Assembly: GCF_020905415.1 (NCBI RefSeq) | Contig: NZ_JAJJMP010000001.1 | Location: forward strand, 2,305,501-2,369,500 | Direction: 5' to 3' | From: Myroides oncorhynchi | GTDB taxonomy: Bacteria; Bacteroidota; Bacteroidia; Flavobacteriales; Flavobacteriaceae | Length of the DNA stretch: 64,000 nt | In this document: one piece after another, positions 17,362 to 26,432 of the stretch | Position numbering within the stretch: the stretch's first letter is position 1 | How the letters are laid out: each line of letters begins with the position of its first letter | Position numbers and translations under genes: made by a program | The notes under the pieces: model-generated | What the model was told of the DNA's origin: nothing | The model's database searches: none | Seen by the model: only the letters and a program-made list of their open reading frames with translations

Positions 17362-18450
17362 TTAGATATTGCTTTTCATTATTTCAATTATCTTCATTAC
17401 AGCTTGTTGAGCATTAGTAGTACCACTGTTGATTAAGATGATATAGGCAGTATTAGTGATGCCATCTATCTGTGTATAGGCGAAGAATGTACCGTCAGAA
17501 CCAGCATGATCATAAAGTTTAGTAGTATCATTAATAAGGTTACTCCATCCTATGGCGTATTTGCTTTGACTGTTAAATAGGTAGTCATACGTCTTGGTTT
17601 TAAGTATGTTGTCTTGACCAGAAAGGCCTTTTAGATTGAGTTGAATGTATTTGATATAGTTTTCTATATTCATACTGATGTCACCAGCAGGCTCTATAAG
17701 TGTTAAGGCATAATCATAAGTAGGAGGTACAGATTCTAGTACATCAAACTGTAACGCGTGTCCCCAAGGTTGGTTATCTAAATTGCGATTAGGCCAGCCA
17801 ATAACGAAGTCTATTCCAAGCTCTTTAGTAAGGATGTCTCTCGTAAGTTCTTCCCAAGATTTATTAGTTGCTTTCTCTAACATTGATGCAGCTATACTAT
17901 ACCCTGCATTAGAGTAAGTATATCCATCAGGAGAGTCTAAAGGCGACATAGTTAATACATGCTTAGCGAAAGCTTGTCGTTGTTGTTGCTTCGTACCTTC
18001 AAATTTAGGAAGTCCAATGCGTTCACTACCATTAGTGAAAGCGTGTACTTTAGCTCTGTGTGTGAAGAAATCTTTTAGTGTAGCGGTATAATATGTGGGA
18101 TTAGAAGATTCTTTCACTTCAGGGGATAAGTCAAAATAAGTAGTCGTCCAATTAATTTTGCCTTGCTCTACTAATTTAGCAGCTATAAACCCAGTGATTG
18201 CTTTAGTATTAGAACCCAAATGAAAATAGTCTTTTAGATTAGCGTTAGGAATGTCAGATATCTCACTAAACTTATGGTGGCCTGTTGCTCCGATAGCGAT
18301 GACTTTATCTTTATTGACAATAGCGTAGGTTACTTCAGGGACATTATGTAGTTGTCGTATACTGTCTATTTTAGATTGTAGGTCTTGGCTATATATAACA
18401 TTAGTCATTAGTAAGAATAATGTATTACTTAGTATAAAAAGTTTCTTCAT
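17362..18450 (-). CDS. Secreted class C beta-lactamase-fold serine hydrolase
   Basis: 362 residues with a signal peptide (MKKLFILSNTLFLLMTNVIYSQ). Serine hydrolase motifs are present: SNTK (S80 to K83, the SxxK motif), YSN (Y179 to N181) and DHAGSDG as the HxG/KTG equivalent near the C terminus. This fold includes class C beta-lactamases, D-aminopeptidases and esterases. Without a canonical KTG it is more likely a peptidase or esterase than an antibiotic-resistance enzyme. It stands alone between genes, with no neighbours in peptidoglycan metabolism. Confidence 0.85.
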   Translation of the reverse strand: MKKLFILSNTLFLLMTNVIYSQDLQSKIDSIRQLHNVPEVTYAIVNKDKVIAIGATGHHKFSEISDIPNANLKDYFHLGSNTKAITGFIAAKLVEQGKINWTTTYFDLSPEVKESSNPTYYTATLKDFFTHRAKVHAFTNGSERIGLPKFEGTKQQQRQAFAKHVLTMSPLDSPDGYTYSNAGYSIAASMLEKATNKSWEELTRDILTKELGIDFVIGWPNRNLDNQPWGHALQFDVLESVPPTYDYALTLIEPAGDISMNIENYIKYIQLNLKGLSGQDNILKTKTYDYLFNSQSKYAIGWSNLINDTTKLYDHAGSDGTFFAYTQIDGITNTAYIILINSGTTNAQQAVMKIIEIMKSNI

Positions 18451-18591
18451 AGGGTGGTTTATAAGTGTACTAATTTAGATAATTAAATTTGTGATTAAGG
18501 ATACTAGTTTGATTTGTATAAGTTTATGGTTAAGGTTTTTTATATCTTTAGTTATTAATAATAAAAGTAATAATCTGATACGAGACGAATC

Positions 18592-18599
18592 TAATTTTG
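18592..18599 (+). promoter_or_regulatory. -7 promoter element TAATTTTG upstream of the interrupted gene
   Basis: A consensus TAnnTTTG box 63 bases before the ATG at 18662. The promoter of the broken gene therefore appears intact. Confidence 0.5.
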
Positions 18600-18661
18600 T
18601 CGGAATAGACTTCATAGAAAAAGTGTTTGAAGAAATATTGTAGAATTTGAATTAGCGTAAT

Positions 18662-19333
18662 ATGGGATTAGATATGGGCCCTATGGGTAAGGCAAAGCCT
18701 GGTTTTGAGCATAGGTATTATGAGATTATGGATTTAGTAAGTGATATCAATAATGGAAAAAAACAAGAGCTTAGTATTTGGGATAAACTAAAGGGAAAGA
18801 AAGCTCCTAGTAGAGAGGAATTATTGACAGAATGGTTCGCTAATCTTATATTTACTTATCAGACGATTAAAGCTCCTATGGTAGGAAGAGATGAACGAGC
18901 TAATCAGTGGTTGAGTTCAAGATAAGAAGCATTAGATGAAAAGTCTATGTCTTATGATGATTTTGTAAAAGAACACGAGGGATATTATGTTATAGATTTA
19001 GCAGAAGAGCTGGATGGAGTACCGTTGTATTGTTCTTTTGGACAAGATCAAAATGTATTAAGAGGGCAGTTTTTAAATGATTGTTTATCTATTATAGATG
19101 AAGATTTGGTTTATGAGGCATGGGAAACGAAGAGAGCTGATGCAACTTTAGACTATGGTAATAGGCTAATGGCAGCTGCTGATGAGTATAACTTAGTCTA
19201 CTTAAAGAAACAGAGAGAAATACCTGATGCAAATGAGGATACTATGGAGGCAAGATTACATATTCTATATGCGGTTGCAAAGTGGCTAATATTTTATGGC
19301 AAGAATGGTCATGGGTATGAAGCAGATTATTAA
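18662..19333 (+). pseudogene. Hypothetical protein gene interrupted by one in-frame TAA
   Basis: Two open segments (18662-18925 and from 18926 to 19333) are in the same frame, split only by TAA at 18923-18925. Read through, they give one protein of about 223 residues: an N terminus MGLDMGPMGKAKPGFEHRYY, then WLSSR, stop, EALDEKSMSYDDFVKEHEGYYV, ending AKWLIFYGKNGHGYEADY. The segment after the stop continues directly without loss of frame, and the two halves together resemble a full-length Bacteroidota protein that I recall, with Tyr at the position of the stop. TAT to TAA is the simplest cause. The second half could restart at ATG 18947. Function is unknown; a sequencing error is possible. 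Confidence 0.75.
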
Positions 19334-19350
19334 AGCAAATAGATAATTTA

Positions 19351-20238
19351 TCACTTCACTTCTGTAATAATCACCCCATTACTAACAGCTCTTTCTTTAG
19401 CGTTTTTATCTGATGGGAGATTGCGGATGGTGTATTTGTTCTCAGTTAGATTAGGGTTAGTAAAGAAAGTAGAACTACCACCACCATCTAAGTTAAGTGC
19501 TCTATCAGCTCCTAGCGCTAGCATCATAGTAGCTAATTCTTCTAAATTCATTCCATTAGACCATTGAGGATTTCGCCCGTCGACTACCAGTAAGATAAGT
19601 TGATTAGACGTTGTCAACCCTACGGCGGTTCTAGGATGTATATCAGTGTTGTTTTGAGGGATTATCTGGCTGTCTTTTACTAACCAATCACCACCAGAAA
19701 TAGCATGCTGTATAGTAGTAGATTGTATATTGAATTGTTCTATATCAAAAAGGTTTACTTTGTTGTGTTTATCTACAGAGAGGAACCCCTTAATTTTGTC
19801 ATTATATGTAGATTTTAGTTTAGCACCATAAGTGACATATATCCCTTGTGGAACACCTGTAGTCATGTTGTAAAAATCACCATTAACACCTCCTAGAATA
19901 TTAAAGAAGGGGTTTTGTGCAGCTTTAGCTTGTTCTGTCATAGGTTGCATCGCGAATTTTAACTCGTTGTTAGGTAGAGTAGTCGCAATGGATATCTTTG
20001 GATTAGATAAATCGACTTTGTAAATAAAGACCTTCATTGCTTTATCTTGGTTAGATAAGTAAGACAGTTCATTGACAGTAACGCCCTCTGTTAGGGTATA
20101 AACACTGTCTTTGTATATTTTACTTATCAAATCTGTGTTTTGCAATAGTTTATTTGAGATGTTTATTTGAGAATGGACTTGACTATAAAGGGAGATAATA
20201 GTAAGATAAAAACAGATGAGAGTCAATGCGTTTTTCAT
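19351..20238 (-). CDS. Phosphodiester glycosidase family protein (NAGPA-like), secreted
   Basis: 295 residues with an N-terminal hydrophobic signal (MKNALTLICFYLTIISLYSQ). It matches the phosphodiester glycosidase family (formerly DUF2233), related to the enzyme that uncovers mannose-6-phosphate. The diagnostic parts are LGGVNGDFYNMTTGVPQG, HPRTAVGLTTSNQLILLVVDG and ALGADRALNLDGGGSSTFF. In bacteria these enzymes act on exopolysaccharide or capsule phosphodiesters, but the substrate here is unknown. It converges on the interrupted gene, leaving 17 bases between the two coding regions. Confidence 0.85.
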   Translation of the reverse strand: MKNALTLICFYLTIISLYSQVHSQINISNKLLQNTDLISKIYKDSVYTLTEGVTVNELSYLSNQDKAMKVFIYKVDLSNPKISIATTLPNNELKFAMQPMTEQAKAAQNPFFNILGGVNGDFYNMTTGVPQGIYVTYGAKLKSTYNDKIKGFLSVDKHNKVNLFDIEQFNIQSTTIQHAISGGDWLVKDSQIIPQNNTDIHPRTAVGLTTSNQLILLVVDGRNPQWSNGMNLEELATMMLALGADRALNLDGGGSSTFFTNPNLTENKYTIRNLPSDKNAKERAVSNGVIITEVK

Positions 20239-20406
20239 AATAGCTAGGGCTTATAATATGTTATTCATAAAGAATAAAAGTAGGGATATAAAAAATCAAT
20301 AGTGTTAACGCTATATTATTTAATGTTTTGTAAAATGTAATATTTTCTTTTGAATGGCTTAGTTGTTGAGCAATATTAGATTGGGTTTTAATAATTTATT
20401 TTATTT

Positions 20407-20870
20407 ATGAAGATTTTTTTATTTGTTACGATAGTAATTGTATTAGTAGGATGTAATTCTCATGAGGATGATTATCCCAAAATAGAGAAGGAGTTTAAAC
20501 TAAGTGATCAATTATATACTAAAAAGGTAATAATAGTCGAATCACTTTTAGAAAAAACTGGAGGCGAAAAAGATGATGAACCATATGATTTTTATGCAAT
20601 AGAACATAGAAAGTACATAGAAAGTACATAGAAAACAGTAATTTAATTGATATAGAACTTTTTTTTATGGAGCTGATGTCAGATGAAGGATTGAGAATGG
20701 ATGGTGATCGTACAGTGATAAAAGAAATAGATGTAGAAAGGTTGTATTTCAAATTGAATTATTATCAATCTATCACGAAGTATTGGGTTTACAATTATAG
20801 AAAAACAAAGTACTTGAATTATAGTTTGTTTCTGAATCAAGAATTCTTTTTTATTAATTACAAAAACTAA
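20407..20870 (+). pseudogene. Small lipoprotein gene frameshifted by an 11-bp tandem duplication
   Basis: The first frame (20407-20631) encodes a lipoprotein signal (MKIFLFVTIVIVLVGCNS) and stops at 74 residues. Removing one copy of the 11-base unit CATAGAAAGTA (20605-20615, repeated at 20616-20626) restores one frame through KYIENSNLIDIELFFMELMS to the stop at 20870. The restored product is about 150 residues. The second half alone is a separate frame from 20667. No family is recognised. The lesion is recent, as the rest of the frame is clean, and could revert by slippage. Confidence 0.75.
20605..20634 (+). repeat. 11-bp tandem repeat, 2.7 copies
   Basis: Unit CATAGAAAGTA occurs at 20605-20615 and 20616-20626, followed by CATAGAAA at 20627-20634. 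The unit length is not a multiple of three, so copy number sets the reading frame of the lipoprotein gene. Confidence 0.9.
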
Positions 20871-21014
20871 TATTGTGGTTAAAGTATTGAAAATGTTTTT
20901 GTATAGTTTAGTATAGGAAGTTGTTGAGGTCTGTGAAATCAAAGAAATATATAGAATATTCAAAAAAAGTAAGTTTTGTTGCTTTTGCTTTTTGTGACTT
21001 AACGAGTTATATAG

Positions 21015-21022
21015 TATCTTTG
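21015..21022 (+). promoter_or_regulatory. -7 promoter element TATCTTTG for ffh
   Basis: A consensus TAnnTTTG box 29 bases before the ffh ATG. Confidence 0.6.
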
Positions 21023-21051
21023 GCGACTCAAAGTATTAAAATAATACCGAT

Positions 21052-22389
21052 ATGTTCGATAATTTAAGTGATAAATTAGATAAAGCCTTTCATATCCTTA
21101 AGGGACACGGCAAGATTACAGAAGTCAATGTAGCAGATACTCTAAAAGAGGTTCGTAGAGCTTTATTAGATGCCGACGTTAACTTTAAGATTGCTAAAGA
21201 TTTTACTAATATAGTAAAAGAAAAAGCCTTAGGAGAAGAAGTACTTACTACGTTACAACCAGGACAATTGATGATCAAGATCGTTAAAGACGAGTTGACT
21301 CAATTAATGGGTGGTGAGGCTGCAGGTATTAATTTATCTGGTAATCCTTCAGTTATTTTAATGTCAGGTTTGCAAGGATCAGGGAAAACAACATTCTCTG
21401 GTAAATTAGCAAACTTCTTAAAGACAAAGAAAAATAAGAAGCCTTTATTGGTGGCGTGTGATGTTTATCGTCCTGCAGCTATTAATCAGCTACATGTAGT
21501 AGGTGATCAATTAGGTATAGAAGTATATTCAGAAGAAGGAAATAACAATCCTGTACTGATCGCGGAGAACGCAGTTAAACATGCAAAAGCAAATGGATTT
21601 AACGTAGTAATCGTCGATACGGCTGGTCGTCTAGCTGTAGATGAGGAGATGATGACAGAGATTGCTAATATCCATAAAGCTATTGCTCCACATGAGACAT
21701 TATTCGTAGTGGACTCTATGACTGGACAAGATGCAGTAAATACAGCAAAAGCATTTAATGATAGATTAAACTTCGACGGAGTTATCCTTACTAAGTTAGA
21801 TGGGGATACACGTGGTGGAGCTGCTATCTCTATTAAATCAGTAGTGAATAAACCAATTAAGTTTATCGGTACTGGTGAGAAGATGGATGCAATCGATGTG
21901 TTCTATCCAGATCGTATGGCTGACCGTATCTTAGGGATGGGAGACGTAATCTCGTTAGTAGAGCGTGCACAAGCTCAGTATGATGAGGAGGAAGCTCGTA
22001 AGATCCAGAAGAAAATCGCGAAGAATGAGTTTGGTTTTGATGACTTCTTAACTCAAATCCAACAAGTGAAAAACATGGGTAGCATGAAAGACTTGATGGG
22101 GATGATACCAGGGGTAGGAAAAGCGATGAAAGATGTAGAGATCGAAGACGATGCGTTTAAACACATCGAAGCGATTATCCACTCGATGACTCCTGCTGAG
22201 CGTTCTAAACCTGCGATTATAGATGTGAAACGCAAGACCCGTATCGCTAAAGGTTCGGGTACGGATATTCAACAAGTTAATCAATTGCTTAAGCAGTTCG
22301 ATCAAATGAGCAAAATGATGAAGATGATGCAAGGAGCTAAAGGAAAGAATTTGATGAGAATGATGGGGCAAATGAAAGGAATGCAATAA
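21052..22389 (+). CDS. ffh: Signal recognition particle protein Ffh (SRP54)
   Basis: 445 residues. This GTPase binds the 4.5S SRP RNA and signal sequences and delivers ribosomes to FtsY. Domain order: N domain (residues 1 to about 85, MFDNLSDKLDKAFHILKGHG), then the G domain with P-loop GLQGSGKTTFSGKL, DTAGRLAVDEEMM, TKLDGDTRGGAA and IGTGEKMD. The Met-rich M domain runs from about 325 to the end (MSKMMKMMQGAKGKNLMRMM). Length and motifs are complete. A terminator follows. Confidence 0.97.
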   Translation: MFDNLSDKLDKAFHILKGHGKITEVNVADTLKEVRRALLDADVNFKIAKDFTNIVKEKALGEEVLTTLQPGQLMIKIVKDELTQLMGGEAAGINLSGNPSVILMSGLQGSGKTTFSGKLANFLKTKKNKKPLLVACDVYRPAAINQLHVVGDQLGIEVYSEEGNNNPVLIAENAVKHAKANGFNVVIVDTAGRLAVDEEMMTEIANIHKAIAPHETLFVVDSMTGQDAVNTAKAFNDRLNFDGVILTKLDGDTRGGAAISIKSVVNKPIKFIGTGEKMDAIDVFYPDRMADRILGMGDVISLVERAQAQYDEEEARKIQKKIAKNEFGFDDFLTQIQQVKNMGSMKDLMGMIPGVGKAMKDVEIEDDAFKHIEAIIHSMTPAERSKPAIIDVKRKTRIAKGSGTDIQQVNQLLKQFDQMSKMMKMMQGAKGKNLMRMMGQMKGMQ

Positions 22390-22397
22390 GACACAAG

Positions 22398-22434
22398 AGA
22401 AGGTTTAAGGTTCGTTATGAGGTTTAAACCTTCT
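22398..22434 (+). terminator. Terminator after ffh
   Basis: An 11-bp perfect stem (AGAAGGTTTAA with TTAAACCTTCT) followed by a T-rich tail. Confidence 0.8.
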
Positions 22435-22466
22435 TTATTTATACAACACACACATATTATTATTTA

Positions 22467-23354
22467 ATGCAACTACTAGACGGAAAAAAGGTATCGGAAG
22501 ATATCAAAGAAGAGATCGCTGTTGAGGTTCAACAGATGAAGGCTCGTGGAGAGAAAGTACCTCACTTAGCAGCAGTTATTGTTGGAAGTAATGGAGCAAG
22601 TTTAACTTACGTAGGAAGTAAAGTTAAGTCTTGTGAGAAAGTAGGTTTTGAATCTACTTTAGTTTCTTTACCAGAAGATACTACAGAAGAGGAGCTTTTG
22701 GCTAAAGTAAAAGAGTTGAATGAGAACCCAGCTATTGATGGATATATCGTTCAGTTACCTCTTCCTAAACACATTGATGAGCAAAAGATTTTATTAGCTA
22801 TCGATGCAGATAAAGATGTAGATGGATTTCACCCGACTAACTTCGGTCGTATGGCGTTAGAGATGGAAACATTCTTACCAGCTACTCCTTATGGAATCAT
22901 GGAATTATTAGAGCGTTATAAAGTAGAGACAGCAGGTAAGAATGTGGTAGTTATAGGTCGTTCTCACATCGTGGGACGTCCGATGAGTATCTTGTTAAGC
23001 CGTAAAGGGTATCCTGGTGATGCTACTGTAACTCTTACCCATAGTCGCACAAAGAATATCGCTGAGATTACTCGTGAAGCAGATATCATTATCTCTGCAT
23101 TAGGAGTGCCTTACTTCTTAAAAGGGGATATGGTGAAAGATGGTGTAACGGTAGTAGATGTAGGTATCACTCGTGTACCAGATGCTTCTAATCCGAAAGG
23201 ATATGTTATCGCTGGAGATGTGGACTTCGATGAGGTTAGTAAGAAAGCTGCTTTTATCACTCCTGTACCTGGAGGTGTAGGACCAATGACTATAGCAATG
23301 TTATTAAAGAACACTTTATTAGCTAGATCAAGAAGAGCTAAAAAAGGAGAATAA
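22467..23354 (+). CDS. folD: Bifunctional methylenetetrahydrofolate dehydrogenase/cyclohydrolase FolD
   Basis: 295 residues. It interconverts 5,10-methylene- and 10-formyl-tetrahydrofolate in the cytoplasm. Visible motifs are [14 protein letters not shown] (substrate Tyr and catalytic Lys), [15 protein letters not shown], the NADP-binding [20 protein letters not shown], and the C-terminal [15 protein letters not shown]. Length is standard. It follows the ffh terminator and ends just before another terminator, so it is probably monocistronic. Confidence 0.97.
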   Translation: MQLLDGKKVSEDIKEEIAVEVQQMKARGEKVPHLAAVIVGSNGASLTYVGSKVKSCEKVGFESTLVSLPEDTTEEELLAKVKELNENPAIDGYIVQLPLPKHIDEQKILLAIDADKDVDGFHPTNFGRMALEMETFLPATPYGIMELLERYKVETAGKNVVVIGRSHIVGRPMSILLSRKGYPGDATVTLTHSRTKNIAEITREADIIISALGVPYFLKGDMVKDGVTVVDVGITRVPDASNPKGYVIAGDVDFDEVSKKAAFITPVPGGVGPMTIAMLLKNTLLARSRRAKKGE

Positions 23355-23370
23355 AAAATAAATATTTATA

Positions 23371-23398
23371 AAAGAGAGATGCATGTATGTGTCTCTTT
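23371..23398 (+). terminator. Probable terminator after folD
   Basis: A short 7-bp stem (AAAGAGA with TCTCTTT) with a 14-base loop and a following T run. Confidence 0.6.
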
Positions 23399-23530
23399 TT
23401 TTATTTTGAAGTAATCGTCTCTACTGTTGTATTGTGATTTTTCTTTTTGTTATATTGTAGATGTATTGTGTGATGCGGAACAGAATGTTAGGAAAATATC
23501 AGGTAGATGGTTTAAAGAAGTAGTTGTATT

Positions 23531-23950
23531 ATGAGAAAGAAAGTAATTATTTGTCTTTGTTTGTTAGTAGGTATAAATGTAAGTGCCCAAAAGCTAACAG
23601 TGAGACCTCCTCATCCAGGTCGAAGTATATCAAAACTACTAATAGAAGCTCCATCTGAGGTAAAAGAAGAGAATAAACTGAATTTGCAGGAGTATGTAGA
23701 GCGTTTATATCATTTAAGTAGTGCTTGGTATAATGACGGGGCTTTGCCAATTATAAAGTCAGGAGAGTATATCGTGATAATTGTGAGGAATGAAGGGAAG
23801 TATAGTACTGAACCTAGTTATTCGAAAGATTTAGCAACTATCAAAAGAGAAGATGTCAAGTCTATAGAGTATAAAAATGGACCTAGTATAACAGCATTGT
23901 ATGGTTCTAGAGGAGGTCTTTTTGGGATAGTATTTGTCACGTTGAATTAA
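23531..23950 (+). CDS. Small secreted protein resembling the end of a TonB plug domain (copy 1)
   Basis: 139 residues with a signal peptide (MRKKVIICLCLLVGINVSAQ). The mature protein has a helical stretch (LNLQEYVERLYHLSSAWYND), an I-x-I strand (YIVIIVRNEG), and a C terminus IKREDVKSIEYKNGPSITAL followed by YGSRGGLFGIVFVTLN. That terminus resembles the closing strands of SusC-type plugs (xIESIEVLKGPSATALYGSRG-like), but no barrel follows. A paralogue lies at 28915-29325. Role unknown; family resemblance is inferred from motif memory. Confidence 0.65.
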   Translation: MRKKVIICLCLLVGINVSAQKLTVRPPHPGRSISKLLIEAPSEVKEENKLNLQEYVERLYHLSSAWYNDGALPIIKSGEYIVIIVRNEGKYSTEPSYSKDLATIKREDVKSIEYKNGPSITALYGSRGGLFGIVFVTLN

Positions 23951-24078
23951 TAATTTCAGTAGAGAAGATTGCTTTGCATATTTATTAATATATTACCAAT
24001 AGTATTGTAACAAATGTTACACAAGAGTTAGATGTTAATTGATATTTTGCTATATTAACCAAAACAATATTGTAAAAA

Positions 24079-25335
24079 ATGAAAACTCACTATCAAATTC
24101 TTATTATAGGAGCAGGGACTGCTGGTATAATGGTAGCTGCTCAATTAAAAAAGAGCAAACAAACAATAGATATCGGAATTATTGACCCTTCAGAATTACA
24201 TTACTATCAACCTGCATTTACACTTGTAGGAGCGGGAGCTTATGATAAGAAAAAAACTATAAAACCAACTAGAGATCTTATTCCTAAAGGAGTACAATGG
24301 ATAAAAGATTGGGTAGTATCAATGGATGCGCAAAACAATAAAATAAATACTAAAGAAGGAATAAACTATACCTATGATTATTTAGTAGTCTGTCCTGGAC
24401 TAGTGAATGATTTATCCTTGATAGAAGGATTAGCTGACGCTGTAGAGAAAGGTGTAGTATGTAGTAATTATATAGACCCTGAATATACTTGGAAATTGCT
24501 ACAAGAGTTTAAAGGAGGAACAGCTATTTTTACTCAACCGAATACTCCAATTAAGTGTGGAGGAGCACCTCAGAAAATTATGTATCTAGCATGTGATTAC
24601 TTTCGCAAGAAAGGAATAGATCAGAACACGAAAGTACACTTTCTAATGCCTGGTAGTGTGATTTTTGGAGTTAAACCTATTGCAGATACTCTAATGAAAG
24701 TAGTAGATCGATATGGGATTGACTTTAAACCTTTTTACAATCCAATAAAAATTGATGCTGCTAATAAGAAGATCTATTTTAAGCAGACTAATATGGTAGA
24801 TAATAAATGTGTTGTGATTTCTGATGGAAGTACAACTACTATTGATGATAGTGTAGTAGAGATGTCTTTTGATTTCTTACATTTAGCGCCACCGCAGGTA
24901 GCACCACAGTTTGTTAAGAAGTCTGATTTGGTCAATAGTGCTGGATGGTTGGATGTTGATTTGAACAGCTTACAACACAACAAGTATGCTAATGTGTTTG
25001 GATTAGGTGATGTAGTAGGGTTACCTACAGCTAAGACCGGAGCGGCTATTCGCAAACAAGTTCCTGTAGTAGTAGATAATCTATGTAAACTACTGGAAAG
25101 TAAAGAAGCTTCTAATAAAGAATATGATGGATATTCTTCTTGTCCTTTAGTGACAGGGTATGGTAAGTTAGTATTAGCAGAGTTTAATTATAAGAATGAA
25201 TTTACACCTGATCCTAAATTAAAGCAAATGTTTGTATCAGACAGCGATCAGGAGCATTGGCGTTTATGGATGTTGAAAAAGTATATGTTACCTTATTTAT
25301 ATTGGAATAAAATGATGAAAGGTAAGCAGGTGTAG
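24079..25335 (+). CDS. sqr: Sulfide:quinone oxidoreductase, mitochondrial-type
   Basis: 418 residues. This FAD enzyme oxidises sulfide to sulfane sulfur and passes electrons to the quinone pool at the membrane. It has an N-terminal dinucleotide fold (ILIIGAGTAGIMVAAQLKKS). Two cysteines fit the redox pair of the eukaryotic-like type: C160 in IKCGGAPQKIMYLACD and C355 in YDGYSSCPLVTGYGKLVLAE. FAD contact GLGDVVGLPTAKTGAA is present, and the C terminus LPYLYWNKMMKG is a membrane-docking region in homologues. No persulfide dioxygenase or rhodanese gene is adjacent. Confidence 0.9.
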   Translation: MKTHYQILIIGAGTAGIMVAAQLKKSKQTIDIGIIDPSELHYYQPAFTLVGAGAYDKKKTIKPTRDLIPKGVQWIKDWVVSMDAQNNKINTKEGINYTYDYLVVCPGLVNDLSLIEGLADAVEKGVVCSNYIDPEYTWKLLQEFKGGTAIFTQPNTPIKCGGAPQKIMYLACDYFRKKGIDQNTKVHFLMPGSVIFGVKPIADTLMKVVDRYGIDFKPFYNPIKIDAANKKIYFKQTNMVDNKCVVISDGSTTTIDDSVVEMSFDFLHLAPPQVAPQFVKKSDLVNSAGWLDVDLNSLQHNKYANVFGLGDVVGLPTAKTGAAIRKQVPVVVDNLCKLLESKEASNKEYDGYSSCPLVTGYGKLVLAEFNYKNEFTPDPKLKQMFVSDSDQEHWRLWMLKKYMLPYLYWNKMMKGKQV

Positions 25336-25377
25336 GGAAAGAGAATGTTTTATCTTTAACCACATAAAAAGATTAAT

Positions 25378-25836
25378 ATGGTGTTTCCACAAGCAATCAG
25401 AGATTTTATAAATAGCAAACTAGAATGTACTCATTATTTTATGCCTCATTTTTATCCTCAAAATGGTGATATTGAAAGTTTTCAAGATGGGTATAAATTT
25501 AATAGTGTTGAAGGAAGGGGTATCACTGGAACTCTGGAAGGTGACTTTCATCCCAATTGGTATGTAATATGTAGTGGTTATGCTAATGATCCTTATTGGA
25601 TAGATATTACAGAAGAAGAGAAAGGATTTCCTGTTTATTTTGCAGAGCATGGAGCAGGTAAATGGGAACCATTATTAGTAGCAAATTCTTTAGATGAGTT
25701 TGAAGAATGTTTGAAGTATATGATTTATTTGACAGAATCGGAGTTTTCTAAAGAAGAAATAGAGAGATTGTATAATGAGCATTTTGATTTAGATAATCCA
25801 TTTTGGGAATTAGTGTGGAGCGAGTTCTCTTTTTAG
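25378..25836 (+). CDS. SMI1/KNR4 (SUKH)-family protein
   Basis: 152 residues, cytoplasmic. The core WYVICSGYANDPYWIDITEE, then GFPVYFAEHGAGKWEPLLVA and NSLDEFEECLKYMI, fits the SUKH superfamily. Many SUKH proteins are immunity proteins against polymorphic toxins, but others are housekeeping. No toxin gene is adjacent; the nearest unusual neighbours are VOC and beta-propeller genes. A terminator follows. Confidence 0.75.
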   Translation: MVFPQAIRDFINSKLECTHYFMPHFYPQNGDIESFQDGYKFNSVEGRGITGTLEGDFHPNWYVICSGYANDPYWIDITEEEKGFPVYFAEHGAGKWEPLLVANSLDEFEECLKYMIYLTESEFSKEEIERLYNEHFDLDNPFWELVWSEFSF

Positions 25837-25868
25837 GAAGAGGAAGAATACTAGTTCTAGAATGATAT

Positions 25869-25889
25869 AAGCTACCTGAAAGGTAGCTT
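25869..25889 (+). terminator. Terminator after the SUKH gene
   Basis: A 9-bp perfect stem (AAGCTACCT with AGGTAGCTT), loop GAA, then a T run. Confidence 0.85.
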
Positions 25890-25933
25890 TTTTTGTACCT
25901 AATAAGTTGTATTTTTACTCAAAAAGATAATTT

Positions 25934-26374
25934 ATGCGAAGTCAAGATGTAAAGTGGGCAGCCTTAGTGCCAGAGTTGGTGATATCAGATATTACAGCAA
26001 GTTTATATTTTTGGTGTGAAGTAATTGGCTTTGTGATAATGTATGATCGTCCTGAGGAGAACTTCGCTTATTTAGGATTAGGAGAAGCCCAGATAATGTT
26101 AGAGCAATATAATCCAAGTGACAGAGAGTGGGAGACGGGGGTATTAGAGAAACCTTATGGTAGAGGGATAAACTTTCAGATAGAAGTAAATACTATAGCA
26201 CCTATTCTAAAACGACTTCAGGAAGCTGATTATACTTTATTTATTGATGTAGAAGAGCGTTGGTATAGAGCAGAAGATGTAGAGTTCGGTCAGAAGCAGT
26301 TCTTAGTACAAGATCCTGATGGATATTTAGTGAGATTGATAGAGAATCTAGGTGAACGTAAAATAGCGGAATAA
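25934..26374 (+). CDS. VOC-superfamily protein (bleomycin-resistance/glyoxalase fold)
   Basis: 146 residues. The sequence ALVPELVISDITASLYFWCE followed by VIGFVIMYDRPEENFAYLGL is the usual first beta-alpha-beta-beta-beta unit, and KQFLVQDPDGYLVRLIENLG is the usual last one with a Glu metal ligand. Closest in appearance to the bleomycin-resistance-protein branch, which binds drugs rather than catalysing; the ligand here is unknown. It lies 58 bases before a beta-propeller gene without an obvious terminator between them. Confidence 0.82.
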   Translation: MRSQDVKWAALVPELVISDITASLYFWCEVIGFVIMYDRPEENFAYLGLGEAQIMLEQYNPSDREWETGVLEKPYGRGINFQIEVNTIAPILKRLQEADYTLFIDVEERWYRAEDVEFGQKQFLVQDPDGYLVRLIENLGERKIAE

Positions 26375-26432
26375 AGGTATTAAGTAAATGATCTTAAGAG
26401 TGTATTTTAGCCATTAATAAAACGAATAAAAC

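Noticed and set aside
17362..18450. Class C beta-lactamase
   Set aside because: SxxK and YxN are present but the KTG-type motif is HAG, more like peptidase or esterase members of the fold.
22048..22386. Open frame of about 110 codons opposite the end of ffh
   Set aside because: It is an antisense shadow of the Met-rich M domain, with low-complexity His/Leu composition and no initiation or promoter signal.
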